39,846 bases of DNA from Bog-159 sp050011755 (GCA_050011755.1 JBEKIM010000025.1:1-39846); one strand, 5' to 3'. Positions 8,730-17,886 are shown, counted from the stretch's first letter. Made by a program: numbers and translations. The notes: generated by a model from the sequence alone, not told the origin.

Positions 8730-9098
8730 CGGGTTAGGCTTGGCGTCGCCCCTGCGTAATAGTGCCCGGGCCACATCCACTGCAAGCACTGCCGCGTGCT
8801 TCGATTCCGCCTGCAGGCCGCCCAGCGCTTCTTCGATATCGGCTGGGCGCAGGGCGGCGATCTCGGGCATCGTCTTGCCAATCAACCACTCCGTCAAGGC
8901 GGAGCCCGCCGCGATGGATGCCGTACAGCCGCGCGTCTTGTAGCGGGCCTCGGCGACGCGTCCGTCCAGGAACTCGACCGACAGCCGCAGGATGTCGCCG
9001 CAGATCGGATTCGATACTTCAACCGTCAGCGCAGGCGGCGGCAGTTCACCGACGTTGCGGGGATTCTGGAAGTGATCGAGTAGCCGCGCCGAATACAT
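8724..9098 (-). CDS. IscU/NifU-like iron-sulfur cluster scaffold lacking the third cysteine
   Basis: 124 residues, the size of a single IscU domain. N-terminal Y-S-x-x-L-L-D-H-F-Q-N-P-R-N-V-G is a hallmark of the family. Cys33 with Asp35 (N-P-I-C-G-D) and Cys58 (R-G-C-T-A-S) match the first two cluster ligands. At the third site canonical IscU has H-C; here it is His101-Ala102 (S-K-H-A-A-V-L-A), so only two cysteines remain. The ribosome binding site is GGAAG, 5 nt before ATG. No cysteine desulfurase is adjacent. It is divergent from the radical SAM gene at 9121 with a 22-bp gap, and that radical SAM enzyme itself needs a 4Fe-4S cluster, which may or may not be meaningful. Confidence 0.88.
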   Translation of the reverse strand: MYSARLLDHFQNPRNVGELPPPALTVEVSNPICGDILRLSVEFLDGRVAEARYKTRGCTASIAAGSALTEWLIGKTMPEIAALRPADIEEALGGLQAESKHAAVLAVDVARALLRRGDAKPNPL

Positions 9099-9120
9099 TT
9101 ACGCTTCCATCTGTGGTGCA

Positions 9121-10237
9121 ATGATTCTCATGCGGCAGTATTTCCCGATCCTGAAGGAGCGCGTGCGTCCGCGGGAATTCAACTCGCTGTTTTTGTTTGT
9201 CACGTCGCGCTGCAATTCGCTCTGCCGCACCTGCTTCTATTTTGACAAACTGAACAGCCTTGACGATCTCACGACGCCCCAAATCGAACGGATCTCGGCC
9301 ACTGCCCCGCCTTTCCGCAAGCTGTGGCTATCAGGCGGCGAGCCGTTCCTGCGCGAGGATCTTGCGGAAATCGTGGCGATGTTCGTCCGCCGCAATGGAG
9401 TCCGCAACATTAATCTGCCAACCAACGGCCTGTTGCCCGAGAAGATTTTCCGCACGATGGACCGCATGCTGGAACTGTGTCCGGGCGTGTCCATCGATCT
9501 GAACTTTTCGCTCGACGGTCTCGCCAACACTCACGATTCCATTCGCGGCGTACCGAATAACTTCGTGCGAACCTTAGCCACCATGGAAGAGGCCGAGCGC
9601 CGCTATGGCGGAGTCGGACGCCTGCGGCGCAACGTGCTGACCGTGATCACGCGCGAGAACTACAACGAGATTGTGCAACTGGGCTTGCATCTGATGGAGA
9701 AGGTCCGCATCGACGGACAATACTTCGAGGTGGTGCGCGGCGCGGCTCCCGATCCGAGCCTGAAGCAACTCACCCAGGCGGGCGTGGCGTCTCTGCATGG
9801 CCGCCTGATGCCCTTCCATCGCCACTATGCCGGCAAGCTTTTCGCGCACCTGCCACCCGGCGTGCGGCACTTCGCAAAGATGTATTACCTGGGCAACCTG
9901 CGTTTCCACTTCGACCTGCACGAGCAATGCCTGGAATCGCCGAAGAAGTGGCCGATGCCCTGCACGGCCGGCGAAACCTCGATCGTGATCGACCACAACG
10001 GCCGGTTCCGCGCCTGCGAGATGCGCGGTATCATAGGCAATCTGGCCGACTTCGACTACGATGTGCGGCGCGAACTGCTGGTGCACGCATAGCTGCTTCA
10101 TCCAGGACAGTTCCAAGTTCCAGCCGAGCGTGCAACTCTTCCACATTCCGTGGGCCTGGTTCCGGCAGCGGATCGACAAGCTACCCGAGATGCCGGCGGC
10201 CGAGTTGGAGCGCTTCAAGGCGCTGGAGCTGGCCTGA
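9121..10237 (+). pseudogene. Radical SAM/SPASM-type protein interrupted by a frameshift or short deletion near the 3' end
   Basis: The first frame (9121-10092, 323 residues) is a radical SAM protein: Cys31, Cys35 and Cys38 (C-N-S-L-C-R-T-C) bind the cluster, followed by L-S-G-G-E-P-F-L. Near its end comes C-T-A-G-E-T-S-I-V-I-D-H-N-G-R-F-R-A-C-E, the start of a SPASM/twitch-like auxiliary cluster region. The frame then stops at TAG 10090. The expected end, A-N-C-W-C-T-H-S-C-F-I-Q-D-S, lies in the next frame from about 10070 and runs to TGA 10235. Homologues I remember carry roughly 20-30 residues between these two parts, so a small deletion that is not a multiple of three is likelier than one miscalled base. 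The Nudix start follows immediately. Confidence 0.8.
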
Positions 10238-10238
10238 C

Positions 10239-10637
10239 TTGACCACGGTGGTAGCGGCCATCATCCGGCGCGCCAGCAACATTTTGATTTGCCGCAGAAG
10301 CGCGGCGGCGAAAGCGCACGCATTGAAATGGGAGTTCCCAGGCGGCAAAGTGGAAGCACATGAAACCCCGCCCCAGGCCTTGCGCCGCGAACTGCGGGAG
10401 GAATTGGCTGTGGATGCGCACATTGGCAGCGAGGTAGAGCGCTACGAGTTCAGCTACCCCGGCAAAAGCCCGATCCTGCTGATTTTTTATGACGTGACCG
10501 ATTTCGAAGGCGAGCCGCGCAATTGCGTCTTCGAAGAAATGCGCTGGGTTACGCCCGATAAACTGCCCGCGTTCGATTTCCTGGAAGGTGACGTGGCCTT
10601 TGTGGATCGATTGGCCAAAACGGATTTCGAATTCTAG
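10239..10637 (+). CDS. Nudix hydrolase, MutT/8-oxo-dGTPase-like
   Basis: 132 residues from TTG 10239, which directly follows the frame-shifted radical SAM stop and has GGAG ten nt upstream; GTG 10248 is an alternative. The Nudix box is complete except at one position: G-K-V-E-A-H-E-T, then R-R-E-L-R-E-E-L-A-V, where Ala replaces the usual Gly near the end. The pattern W-E-F-P-G-G-K ahead of the box and the short overall length fit MutT-like (d)NTP pyrophosphatases that cleanse oxidised nucleotides. The substrate is not certain. The last 4 bp overlap the convergent gene at 10634. Confidence 0.88.
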   Translation: MTTVVAAIIRRASNILICRRSAAAKAHALKWEFPGGKVEAHETPPQALRRELREELAVDAHIGSEVERYEFSYPGKSPILLIFYDVTDFEGEPRNCVFEEMRWVTPDKLPAFDFLEGDVAFVDRLAKTDFEF

Positions 10638-11347
10638 TTCGGCAGATGCAAGTCCACGTTGTGCGCGCGATTCAACTGCTCGGTCAACTGGCGGTCCACC
10701 AGCGACAGCGATGCCTGATTATGGACGTTGCCGGAGGTGAAATAGTGCAGGGTGTCGCCTTCTGTGTAATACGCTACCGCCGAGTAAACGGTGTGGTCTT
10801 TGAAAGCGATCAGGTAGTACGGAGTATCGCTGGGGGCGGTATCTTCGTTCGCCTGAGCTTGATAGTAGTGGAAGTTTGACGCGGCGCCTTCGGCGGGCGG
10901 TCCCTGGGAGCCCGGGTCGGCAGGCGGTGCGCCGAAGTACTGGTTAATCACAACCGGAGGCGGCGCCTGCGGATTCACGCCCGCGTCGGCCGCCGGCTGA
11001 TCCGGCTGCGCGGCTCCGTTGCCATAGCCATATCCATAGCCCCCCACGAAGACCGGATACGCATAAATGCCGCCGGTGCCCCGGCGAGCCCCGCGGCCCC
11101 CGCCACCCGAAGAGCGAAAGCCGGTAACCAGGCTGCCGTATCGATTAGCCGTCACGACGCCCGCCGAAGCCGCGGCGGCGCCTTGCGGAAGAGCCGGAGA
11201 AACCACGTTGCCCCACGGATTGCCTCCCGCGGGGGCGTGTCCCAATCCTGGAAACGCGACGTTGCCGAAACCACCGACGGACCAGTATTGCGCGGAGAGC
11301 GGTCCGACCGCTAGAATCGCGACGAAAGCTGCGCCGAAGAATTTCAT
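10634..11347 (-). CDS. Secreted glycine/proline-rich hypothetical protein
   Basis: 237 residues with a signal peptide (MKFFGAAFVAILAVGPLSAQ). The middle (about residues 55-150) is low complexity: Gly-rich (SSGGGGRGARRG, GGYGYGYGNG) then Pro/Ala-rich. The C-terminal 80 residues (Y-Y-L-I-A-F-K-D-H-T-V-Y-S-A-V-A-Y-Y-T-E-G-D-T-L-H-Y-F-T) form a compact conserved-looking domain that acidobacterial exported proteins often carry: a short beta meander ending in a helix (LVDRQLTEQLNRA). Function is unknown; it is probably a periplasmic or surface protein. The low-complexity linker suggests the C-terminal domain is held away from the membrane. Confidence 0.8.
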   Translation of the reverse strand: MKFFGAAFVAILAVGPLSAQYWSVGGFGNVAFPGLGHAPAGGNPWGNVVSPALPQGAAAASAGVVTANRYGSLVTGFRSSGGGGRGARRGTGGIYAYPVFVGGYGYGYGNGAAQPDQPAADAGVNPQAPPPVVINQYFGAPPADPGSQGPPAEGAASNFHYYQAQANEDTAPSDTPYYLIAFKDHTVYSAVAYYTEGDTLHYFTSGNVHNQASLSLVDRQLTEQLNRAHNVDLHLPN

Positions 11348-11400
11348 GGCACCCTCTGCTCCAGATTACCACCAGCGGGCGAACCGCGCTAGACAGATAA

Positions 11401-12012
11401 CTACGGCTTAGGCGGCGCTGCGGCCGGCTTGGCGGCGGCCGGCGGTGCGGCTGCGGGCTTCGCCGTGTTGGACGCCGACGGTGCGTTCTTATCGTATAGG
11501 GCGATGATGTCCTGGGTGATATCGATGCTGTTGGTGGCGTACAAGACAGGCGTTTGCTGCGAACTCACGTCCAGGATCAGCGCATAGCCATTATCCTTGG
11601 CGTATTTGTCAATTACCGCCATGATGCGCTGTCCCAGCTCCTGCATGATCTTGTTCTGTTCCTGATCGAGATCCGCCTGGGCATCCTCGGTTTCGCGATT
11701 CAGCGACTTGGTGTCCTGATCGATTTCGCGCATGAGCTTGTTCTTGGCATCGTCGCTCATGGTGTTGCTGCCCTTGCGCAGTTGATCCTGCAGTTGGGCG
11801 ATGTTGCTTTGCTTCTTCTCCAACTCACCTTTTCTCGGCGCAAATCGCGCGGTCAGGTCAGCGGCCGCCTTCTGCCCATCCTTGGTGCTGATGATGGCGT
11901 TCTGGATGTGAATAATCCCGACCTTGGTCTGGGGAGCCGCCGCGGTCTGAGCCTGGGCCAGCGCGGCTGCGCCCAAAACGATGGCGGGCAAGAAAACACA
12001 ATTCTTCGTCAA
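11401..12012 (-). CDS. OmpH/Skp family periplasmic chaperone
   Basis: 203 residues starting at TTG 12012, chosen because AAGGAG lies 7 nt upstream and the start opens directly into a signal peptide (L-T-K-N-C-V-F-L-P-A-I-V-L-G-A-A-A-L-A-Q-A-Q). The mature part begins with T-K-V-G-I-I-H-I-Q-N-A-I, the beta strand of the Skp body, then a long Glu/Lys/Gln-rich coiled-coil hairpin (residues about 65-145) that forms the tentacles. It ends with a Y-A-L-I-L-D-V-S-S-Q strand and an Ala/Pro-rich tail. Skp holds unfolded outer-membrane proteins on their way to BamA. It sits 55 bp downstream of bamA on the same strand, the classical order. Confidence 0.92.
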   Translation of the reverse strand: MTKNCVFLPAIVLGAAALAQAQTAAAPQTKVGIIHIQNAIISTKDGQKAAADLTARFAPRKGELEKKQSNIAQLQDQLRKGSNTMSDDAKNKLMREIDQDTKSLNRETEDAQADLDQEQNKIMQELGQRIMAVIDKYAKDNGYALILDVSSQQTPVLYATNSIDITQDIIALYDKNAPSASNTAKPAAAPPAAAKPAAAPPKP

Positions 12013-12067
12013 GCTGAAACTCCTTGAATTTGTTTCGATACTAACATATTGCAACCGCCTTGCGCCG

Positions 12068-15004
12068 TCAGAACGTCCGGCCGATCGTAAAACGGAACAG
12101 ATCGTGTTGCTCGAGGAACGGGTAGGCGTTGCCGAAAGAGGCCACGGCATTAAGGAACGTCGCCTGGTTGGGGAAGATCGAGCGGTCCGCCACGATGGGC
12201 GGCTGCAGGTATTCCCGAACCAGCAGCGGATTGTATGCCCAATAAACGCGGAATGGCGCTTGCACCACCGGCAGGAGCACCTGCAACTCCAGACCGTTGG
12301 ACATGCGCGGGGCCTGCGTGCCCGGATACACCAGCGCTTTACCCTCGAAGCCGGCGGTCGGGTACGTATCGTTCAAATACGCGATGCGCGAGGGATCCAT
12401 GTTCAACTGGCCCGGACGCAGGATTCTATCGATACCGACATCCGTGAATATCGCGAGGACGACGGGCCCAAAAATCGGGATGCGGTACTCGAAATTCCCG
12501 ACCGCGTGCGAGTCGCCACCGGGGAACGCGAGCTGATAGATCGGGATGTTCATGCTCACGTTGGTGGCCACGCCGCCGATCAACTGGGTGCGCTGCGATC
12601 CATCGTTGTTCAGTACGTTCACAGTGGCTTCGCTGGGGATAAACGCAATGGGACTGATGCCCCAGATCTGGAACCCGCGCACGTCCTGTTCGCCGCCAAT
12701 ATAGGTACGCGAGAAGGGCGGAATCTCCTTGCCCCCGTAACCGGTGATCATCGAAGCGAGCAGATGGAAGGCCAGGATGTGCTGCTTATGCCAGGGCGCG
12801 GGCTTGAAATACTTGCCTTCGATGACCGGCTGAATGGTGTTGACGTTGCCTCCGAGGAAGCTGCCGGCGAAAGTGGTGGAGATGAACAAACTCTTGCCGC
12901 CGGTCGGATTGATGGGATGGTTGACCGTGTTGTAGCTGAAGGACGGGACGATGCGGCTGGTGCGGATGCCCGAAAGGGCGTTCGGGCCGACGATGCCGTT
13001 GAAATTGATGTAATCGAAGTACGATGTCGCGGCCGTGGTTTCCGTTTTCACGTCGGAAATGTCGTAACCATAAGTGACTCCGACGCGGGAGAAGCTGCGC
13101 CGCAGCGGATAACTCATCGAAACCGAGAAGCCATGGCCGGTCTGGATGTAATTCAACAGGTTTTGCGAGCCCAGTGCATTGAACAGGGGAATCAGGTTCT
13201 GGCCGGCCAGGATGGATGCCTCGCGGCCCTGATTGTAGTCGAATCGGGTCAGGTGCGCTTCCACGCCGATCTGCAGCGGGCGATCCAGGAAGTACGGTTC
13301 CGTGAAGCCCGTTGAAACGCTGCGCATGCGGGTGCCCAACTGAGAGTTGATCGAAAGTGTCTCGCCCAATCCCAGGAAGTTGTTGGTGGCGTAATTGAGT
13401 CCCACGAAACTTCCGGCGATTCCCGACACGCCGCCATTCAGGCCGATGGTATTCTTGCCGCGTTCTTTGACCTTGAGCGTGATATCCACCGTGCTGGTCT
13501 GGGTGTTGCGCTTGATGTCGGCGGAATCCTCCGCCTTCAACGCTTCGAAGTAGCCAAGCTGGTTTAAGCGCAGGATGCTCAGCTCCCACAGACGATTGTT
13601 GAAGATGTCGCCTTCGTCGAGCAGGATCTCGCGGCGAATGACTTTGTCGCGCGTGGTGGCATTGCCGGAGAAGTCGATGCGGCGCACGAAGAACTGCTTG
13701 CCCTCGTCGGCCGTTAGCGTGAGGTCGATCTTATCCGAATTAGGGATGATATCGAAATTGGGCTCGGGCACAAAATCGATGTAGCCGAATTCGCCGTAAA
13801 GCTTGCGTAAGTTTTCCAGCCCCTTGCGGAGTTTGGCCGTGGAGAACGCATCGCCCTGGCCCATGCTGAACAACGGACGCATCAGCGTTTCCGGCGTGCG
13901 GAAGAGCTTCACGCCGACAAACGTGATTTTGTTCAGGCGATACAAGCGGCCTTCCTCGACGGGAAGCGTAATGTTGACGGCCTTCCCGGGAGTGTTCTCG
14001 CGCAGCAGCGGAATGCGGAAGCCATGCCCGCCGGTATCGATAATCTGGGTCTTCTGGTCGAGCACCCGGGCCGTGAAATACCCCTTCGACTGATAGGCGT
14101 CGCGGATGCGCTCTTTGTCGTCTTCGAGCTTCGTGGAATCGTAAGTACGCGCGAAGATGTTTTCAAACAGGATGGAGTGCGGGATGCCGTAGTCGTGCGT
14201 GTTCTTCATGGCGCGGATCACATCGCGCTGGCTGAAAGCCTGGTTGCCCACGATAGTGATCTTGCCAACCTTGACCTTGGGACCTTCGTCTACATTGAAA
14301 ACGATTTCGAGCGAAGAAGGCGGGATCTGGTGTACTTCCGGCTCAACGGTGGCGAATTGGCGGCCGCGCTCGGCCAGATATTCCTTAATGACTACGGCGG
14401 CGCGCTGGACCTTGTTGGGATCGTACTGCGATTCAACCGACAGGCCAACCTTGCGCTCCTTGAAGCGATCCAGGATCTCAGATACCGTCAGCGATTTGAT
14501 GTTCTCGTATTTGATGGAGCGCACCACGCGCCGTTCCGTGACCACGAATCGTACGATGATACCGCCGGCCGTGCCCGGCTCGGTTTCCATGCGAATATCG
14601 TCGAAGCGCCCGCTGTTCCACAGCGACATGAAATCGCGGTGCAGGTCGTCTTCGTTATAGATATCGCCTTTCTTGGTGCTGATCAGGGCGCGCAGAGTAT
14701 CTTGGGGCACGCGGCGGGCGCCCGTGAATACGATCGCCTCGATAACCTTTCCCGCAGGCTGAACTTTGGGTTGCTCGGCGGGCTTGGGAGCTTCGAGAGT
14801 CGGTTGTTGCGGTTTGGCCTGCTCGGGCTGTGCAGTTTCGGGCACGGTCTCGAAAGGATTCTGTGGTTTCTTTTCCTGAGTGGCCGGAGCCTGTGGCGGA
14901 GGTGGCTGCGGCGCAGGCGGATTCTGAGCCCACGCGGTGGAAGCGACAACGGCGCAGACGCTAAGTAGAGCAATCGACAGGCAGGCGCGCCTGTAACAAA
15001 TCAT
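12068..15004 (-). CDS. bamA: Outer membrane protein assembly factor BamA (Omp85)
   Basis: 978 residues from ATG 15004 (AAAGG about 9 nt upstream). After the signal peptide (ending S-T-A-W-A-Q) comes a Pro/Gln/Glu-rich linker of about 60 residues, then POTRA domains recognisable by repeated I-x-(F/V)-x-G-(N/A) starts (AIVFTGARRV, KITIVGNQAF, KITFVGVKLF, RIDFSGNATT) and G-Y-(F/I) turns. The last roughly 400 residues are a 16-strand barrel. The V-R-G-F motif of loop 6 is present (GGEQDVRGFQ), and the protein ends in Phe (F-R-F-T-I-G-R-T-F), a classic beta-signal. It inserts beta-barrel proteins into the outer membrane. The length exceeds E. coli BamA (about 810) mainly because of the linker and longer loops. 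The skp-like gene follows. Confidence 0.97.
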   Translation of the reverse strand: MICYRRACLSIALLSVCAVVASTAWAQNPPAPQPPPPQAPATQEKKPQNPFETVPETAQPEQAKPQQPTLEAPKPAEQPKVQPAGKVIEAIVFTGARRVPQDTLRALISTKKGDIYNEDDLHRDFMSLWNSGRFDDIRMETEPGTAGGIIVRFVVTERRVVRSIKYENIKSLTVSEILDRFKERKVGLSVESQYDPNKVQRAAVVIKEYLAERGRQFATVEPEVHQIPPSSLEIVFNVDEGPKVKVGKITIVGNQAFSQRDVIRAMKNTHDYGIPHSILFENIFARTYDSTKLEDDKERIRDAYQSKGYFTARVLDQKTQIIDTGGHGFRIPLLRENTPGKAVNITLPVEEGRLYRLNKITFVGVKLFRTPETLMRPLFSMGQGDAFSTAKLRKGLENLRKLYGEFGYIDFVPEPNFDIIPNSDKIDLTLTADEGKQFFVRRIDFSGNATTRDKVIRREILLDEGDIFNNRLWELSILRLNQLGYFEALKAEDSADIKRNTQTSTVDITLKVKERGKNTIGLNGGVSGIAGSFVGLNYATNNFLGLGETLSINSQLGTRMRSVSTGFTEPYFLDRPLQIGVEAHLTRFDYNQGREASILAGQNLIPLFNALGSQNLLNYIQTGHGFSVSMSYPLRRSFSRVGVTYGYDISDVKTETTAATSYFDYINFNGIVGPNALSGIRTSRIVPSFSYNTVNHPINPTGGKSLFISTTFAGSFLGGNVNTIQPVIEGKYFKPAPWHKQHILAFHLLASMITGYGGKEIPPFSRTYIGGEQDVRGFQIWGISPIAFIPSEATVNVLNNDGSQRTQLIGGVATNVSMNIPIYQLAFPGGDSHAVGNFEYRIPIFGPVVLAIFTDVGIDRILRPGQLNMDPSRIAYLNDTYPTAGFEGKALVYPGTQAPRMSNGLELQVLLPVVQAPFRVYWAYNPLLVREYLQPPIVADRSIFPNQATFLNAVASFGNAYPFLEQHDLFRFTIGRTF

Positions 15005-15207
15005 GAAAACATACCTTTCCACTCTGCGCTGTTACGGAGACGTAGATTTCCGGGAAACAGTTTCACCAAGGCTAAGCCAGATCGCAGATTGAGCAAAAGT
15101 CCATTCTAAACAATGCGGAGCATACGTACAACAAGGCGGAGTTGGCACAGGTGTGACTCGCGGGCACATGCCGTTCACCCGAAGCGCCGCCGTGCGAACA
15201 TCGTCAC

Positions 15208-15948
15208 ATGGCCCGCCGCCGCTTCCTGGTCGAACACATCCGAGACAAAACCGCCGAACTGCGCGGTGAAGATGCCCGGCATCTTGCGCGCGTGCTGCGC
15301 GCCGAGGCCGGTCAGCAATACGAGATCGCCGATGGCGAGGGGGCTTATCTGGCCGAGATTTCCGCCGTCGAAAAGGAACGCGTAGTCTTCCGGGTCATCG
15401 AGGCGATCGACTCGCCGCCGCCGCCCGTGCGCCTCACTCTATACACCGCGCTGATTAAGTTCGACCGCTTCGAATGGCTCGTCGGGAAAGCGACGGAGAT
15501 GGGCGCCGCCGCCATCGTTCCCGTGAATTCGGCACGCAGCGAGAGGGGACTCGCTGAAGCCGCGCGCAAACGGGTTTTACGCTGGCGGCGCATCGCGCAC
15601 GAAAGCAGCCAGCAGGCGCGCCGTGTGGGTCTTCCAGAAATCGGCGAACCGATGGACTTCGCCGCAGTCCTCGCGGAGCCGACTGGCCCGCGCTATTTCC
15701 TCGATGAGAAGCCGGGCGCAACCCCACTGATGTCCGCCATTCCGCCGCCGCGGGACCGCGAAAGTCCGGAATGCATCGCGGTGCTGACGGGACCGGAAGG
15801 CGGCTGGACCGGCACCGAGCGGTCCGCCGCTCACGCCGCCGGCTGGACCGTTGTCTCCCTCGGACCGCTGATCCTGCGCGCGGAAACCGCAGCTATGGCT
15901 GCCGCCGCTATCCTCACCCATGCGTGGTGGGTATCTCGGTTAGAATGA
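15208..15948 (+). CDS. rsmE: 16S rRNA (uracil(1498)-N(3))-methyltransferase RsmE
   Basis: 246 residues, the standard length. It has an N-terminal PUA-like domain (A-R-R-R-F-L-V-E then H-L-A-R-V-L-R-A), then a SPOUT-fold methyltransferase. The trefoil-knot signatures are intact: L-T-G-P-E-G-G-W-T and L-G-P-L-I-L-R-A-E-T-A-A, plus the K-A-T-E-M-G segment and an S-Q-Q-A-R-R stretch. It methylates N3 of U1498 in 16S rRNA using S-adenosylmethionine. It is the first gene of a tight same-strand run with two metallophosphoesterases and a small protein (gaps 20, 8 and 5 bp). It is divergent from bamA across about 200 bp that must contain both promoters. Confidence 0.95.
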   Translation: MARRRFLVEHIRDKTAELRGEDARHLARVLRAEAGQQYEIADGEGAYLAEISAVEKERVVFRVIEAIDSPPPPVRLTLYTALIKFDRFEWLVGKATEMGAAAIVPVNSARSERGLAEAARKRVLRWRRIAHESSQQARRVGLPEIGEPMDFAAVLAEPTGPRYFLDEKPGATPLMSAIPPPRDRESPECIAVLTGPEGGWTGTERSAAHAAGWTVVSLGPLILRAETAAMAAAAILTHAWWVSRLE

Positions 15949-15968
15949 AATAGCAGGGAAAGCTTCTT

Positions 15969-17132
15969 TTGCGCACTCCTTTCGATCTGTTAGCGATTTT
16001 CATCGTCATCCTTGCGCAGTGGAACATGAGCCGGCAGGTTCTGGCTTTGGCCGGCCGTCGTCTCACGCCGCGCAGCGCGCTTGCCGTCCGCTGGACGTTA
16101 ATGATTTTCTACGCCCTCCTGGCCGCGGCTCTGGTGTTGAGTTTCTCCTTCCTGGCGAGTTGGTATAGGCTGCCGGCAAGACCTTCGCAAATCGCGGGCG
16201 GCGTGTCGCAGATCTGGCTCTTCGGCTCCAGCGCGGGGTATCTGGCCTACCGCGCCGTGCGCGCGCTCGCCGGACGAATCTGGGGACCGGAATTCGATCC
16301 CGCGCGCCGCCGCCTGATCCACACCGCGGGCGGCGCCCTGCTGGCCGCGCCCTTTGCCGTGGTCGGCTATGGCGCGCTCGTGGAGCGCCTGGATTTCCAG
16401 GTGCGCGAAGTGGACATCCGTGTCCCAAATCTGCCCGATGGGCTGGACGGCCTGCGCCTGCTGCACTTGAGCGACATCCATCTGAGCGCCTTCCTAAGCG
16501 AGAAGGAACTGGCGCGCGTGATCGATAGCGCCAACGAGTTACGCCCGCATTTAGCGCTGGTAACCGGCGATCTGATTACGCAAGGCGGCGATCCACTGGA
16601 GGCTTGTCTGCGGCAGATCGCGCGTCTGCGGGCGGACGCGGGCGTGCTCGCCTGCATGGGCAATCACGAAGATTATGCCCGAGTCGAGAAGTTGACGGAG
16701 CGGGAAGGCGCGCGGCTGGGCGTTCCGTTCCTACGCCATCGCGCACAGCCATTACATTTCGGCGGCGCGCTGCTGAACGTGGCGGGAGTGGACTATCAAA
16801 GGTCCGGGCAAACTTATCTGCGCGGCGCCGAGCGCCTGGTCCTGCCCGGGGCTTACAATGTGCTGCTGTCGCACAATCCGGACGTGTTTCCGGTAGCGGC
16901 CGAGAAAGGATTCGACTTGACGCTGGCCGGCCACACGCACGGAGGGCAGGTGACGGTAGAGATTCTGCACCAATCGATCAATGCCGCGCGATTCTTTACG
17001 CCGTTCGTATACGGGTTGTACCGGCGCGGCGCGGCCGCGGAATACGTCACACGGGGAATCGGCACGATCGGGGTGCCCGTGCGTTTCGGCGCACCTCCGG
17101 AAATTGCGCTGCTGCGCTTGAGGAAGGCATAA
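15969..17132 (+). CDS. Membrane-anchored metallophosphoesterase (YaeI/YkuE-like)
   Basis: 387 residues. The start is TTG 15969 (AGGGAAAG upstream), which keeps the first hydrophobic helix; ATG 16027 would cut it. Four hydrophobic segments occupy the first about 135 residues, followed by a calcineurin-type domain: L-S-D-I-H-L-S, T-G-D-L-I, G-N-H-E-D, L-S-H-N-P-D and A-G-H-T-H-G-G-Q, the full set of Asp/Asn/His ligands for two metals. Relatives hydrolyse phospho-lipid or nucleotide substrates at the membrane (UDP-2,3-diacylglucosamine hydrolase-like or phosphodiesterase); the substrate here is unknown. Eight bp separate it from a second, soluble metallophosphoesterase. Confidence 0.9.
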   Translation: MRTPFDLLAIFIVILAQWNMSRQVLALAGRRLTPRSALAVRWTLMIFYALLAAALVLSFSFLASWYRLPARPSQIAGGVSQIWLFGSSAGYLAYRAVRALAGRIWGPEFDPARRRLIHTAGGALLAAPFAVVGYGALVERLDFQVREVDIRVPNLPDGLDGLRLLHLSDIHLSAFLSEKELARVIDSANELRPHLALVTGDLITQGGDPLEACLRQIARLRADAGVLACMGNHEDYARVEKLTEREGARLGVPFLRHRAQPLHFGGALLNVAGVDYQRSGQTYLRGAERLVLPGAYNVLLSHNPDVFPVAAEKGFDLTLAGHTHGGQVTVEILHQSINAARFFTPFVYGLYRRGAAAEYVTRGIGTIGVPVRFGAPPEIALLRLRKA

Positions 17133-17140
17133 GTCCAGGC

Positions 17141-17881
17141 GTGCGATACCTGATCCTGAGTGACATACACGCCAATTGGGAAGGCCTGTCGGCGGTGCTG
17201 GAGCACGCCGAGGGTAAGTACGACCAGGTGCTGTGCCTGGGCGATCTGATCGGTTATGGCGCGGATCCCAATGCGGTGACCGAGTGGGTACGGGCGCATG
17301 TGGCAGGCGTGGTGCGCGGGAACCACGACAAGGCTTCCGTGGGACTAGACGATTTGGAATGGTTCAATCCGGTGGCCCGCGCCGCGGCGCTCTGGACGCA
17401 GCGAGAGCTAACGGCCGAAAATGCCGACTATATCCGCAATCTGCCCAAAGGCCCCCTGCCGTTCGACGGATTCCAGATGGTGCACGGCTCGCCGCTCGAC
17501 GAGGACGAGTACATTTTAGGAGCGCCCGATGCGGGGTTGGTCTTCGGCTACCTGGAGACCCCGCTCACATTTTTCGGACACACCCACCTGCAAGGCGGCT
17601 TCATCTTGAATCACGCACGCGTGGAGACGATCGGCAAGACACCGCTTTCCGAGGAGCGCGCGATGCTGGAATTGCAGGCGGAGTGTGTGTACTTGATCAA
17701 TCCCGGTTCGGTGGGCCAGCCCCGCGATGGCGACCCACGAGCGGCGTACGTGTTGTACAACCCCGAAGAAAGTTTTCTGATTTACTACCGCCTGCCTTAC
17801 GATGTGCGGAAAGCACAGGATAAAATCCGGCACGCGGGCCTTCCGCCGCTACTCGCCGAGCGTCTCGCGGCTGGCAGGTAA
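17141..17881 (+). CDS. Soluble metallophosphoesterase (YfcE/ApaH-like)
   Basis: 246 residues from GTG 17141. A small calcineurin-type fold: I-L-S-D-I-H-A-N-W-E, L-G-D-L-I-G-Y-G-A-D-P, V-V-R-G-N-H-D-K, V-H-G-S-P and F-F-G-H-T-H, then the N-P-G-S-V-G-Q-P-R-D-G-D signature found in the PF12850 subfamily of diadenosine-tetraphosphatase-like and phosphodiesterase enzymes. The start has only a distant AGGAAGG, so translation may be coupled to the upstream metallophosphoesterase (8-bp gap). Substrate unknown. The stop overlaps the AAGGAGT ribosome binding site of the following small gene. Confidence 0.9.
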   Translation: MRYLILSDIHANWEGLSAVLEHAEGKYDQVLCLGDLIGYGADPNAVTEWVRAHVAGVVRGNHDKASVGLDDLEWFNPVARAAALWTQRELTAENADYIRNLPKGPLPFDGFQMVHGSPLDEDEYILGAPDAGLVFGYLETPLTFFGHTHLQGGFILNHARVETIGKTPLSEERAMLELQAECVYLINPGSVGQPRDGDPRAAYVLYNPEESFLIYYRLPYDVRKAQDKIRHAGLPPLLAERLAAGR

Positions 17882-17886
17882 GGAGT

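Noticed and set aside
10061..10092. Programmed ribosomal frameshift in the radical SAM gene
   Set aside because: No slippery heptamer or downstream pseudoknot is evident, and residues expected between the two halves are missing, which points to deletion.
11981..13315. Plus-strand frame opposite bamA
   Set aside because: bamA on the other strand is complete with the V-R-G-F motif and C-terminal Phe; the antisense product has no recognisable domain.
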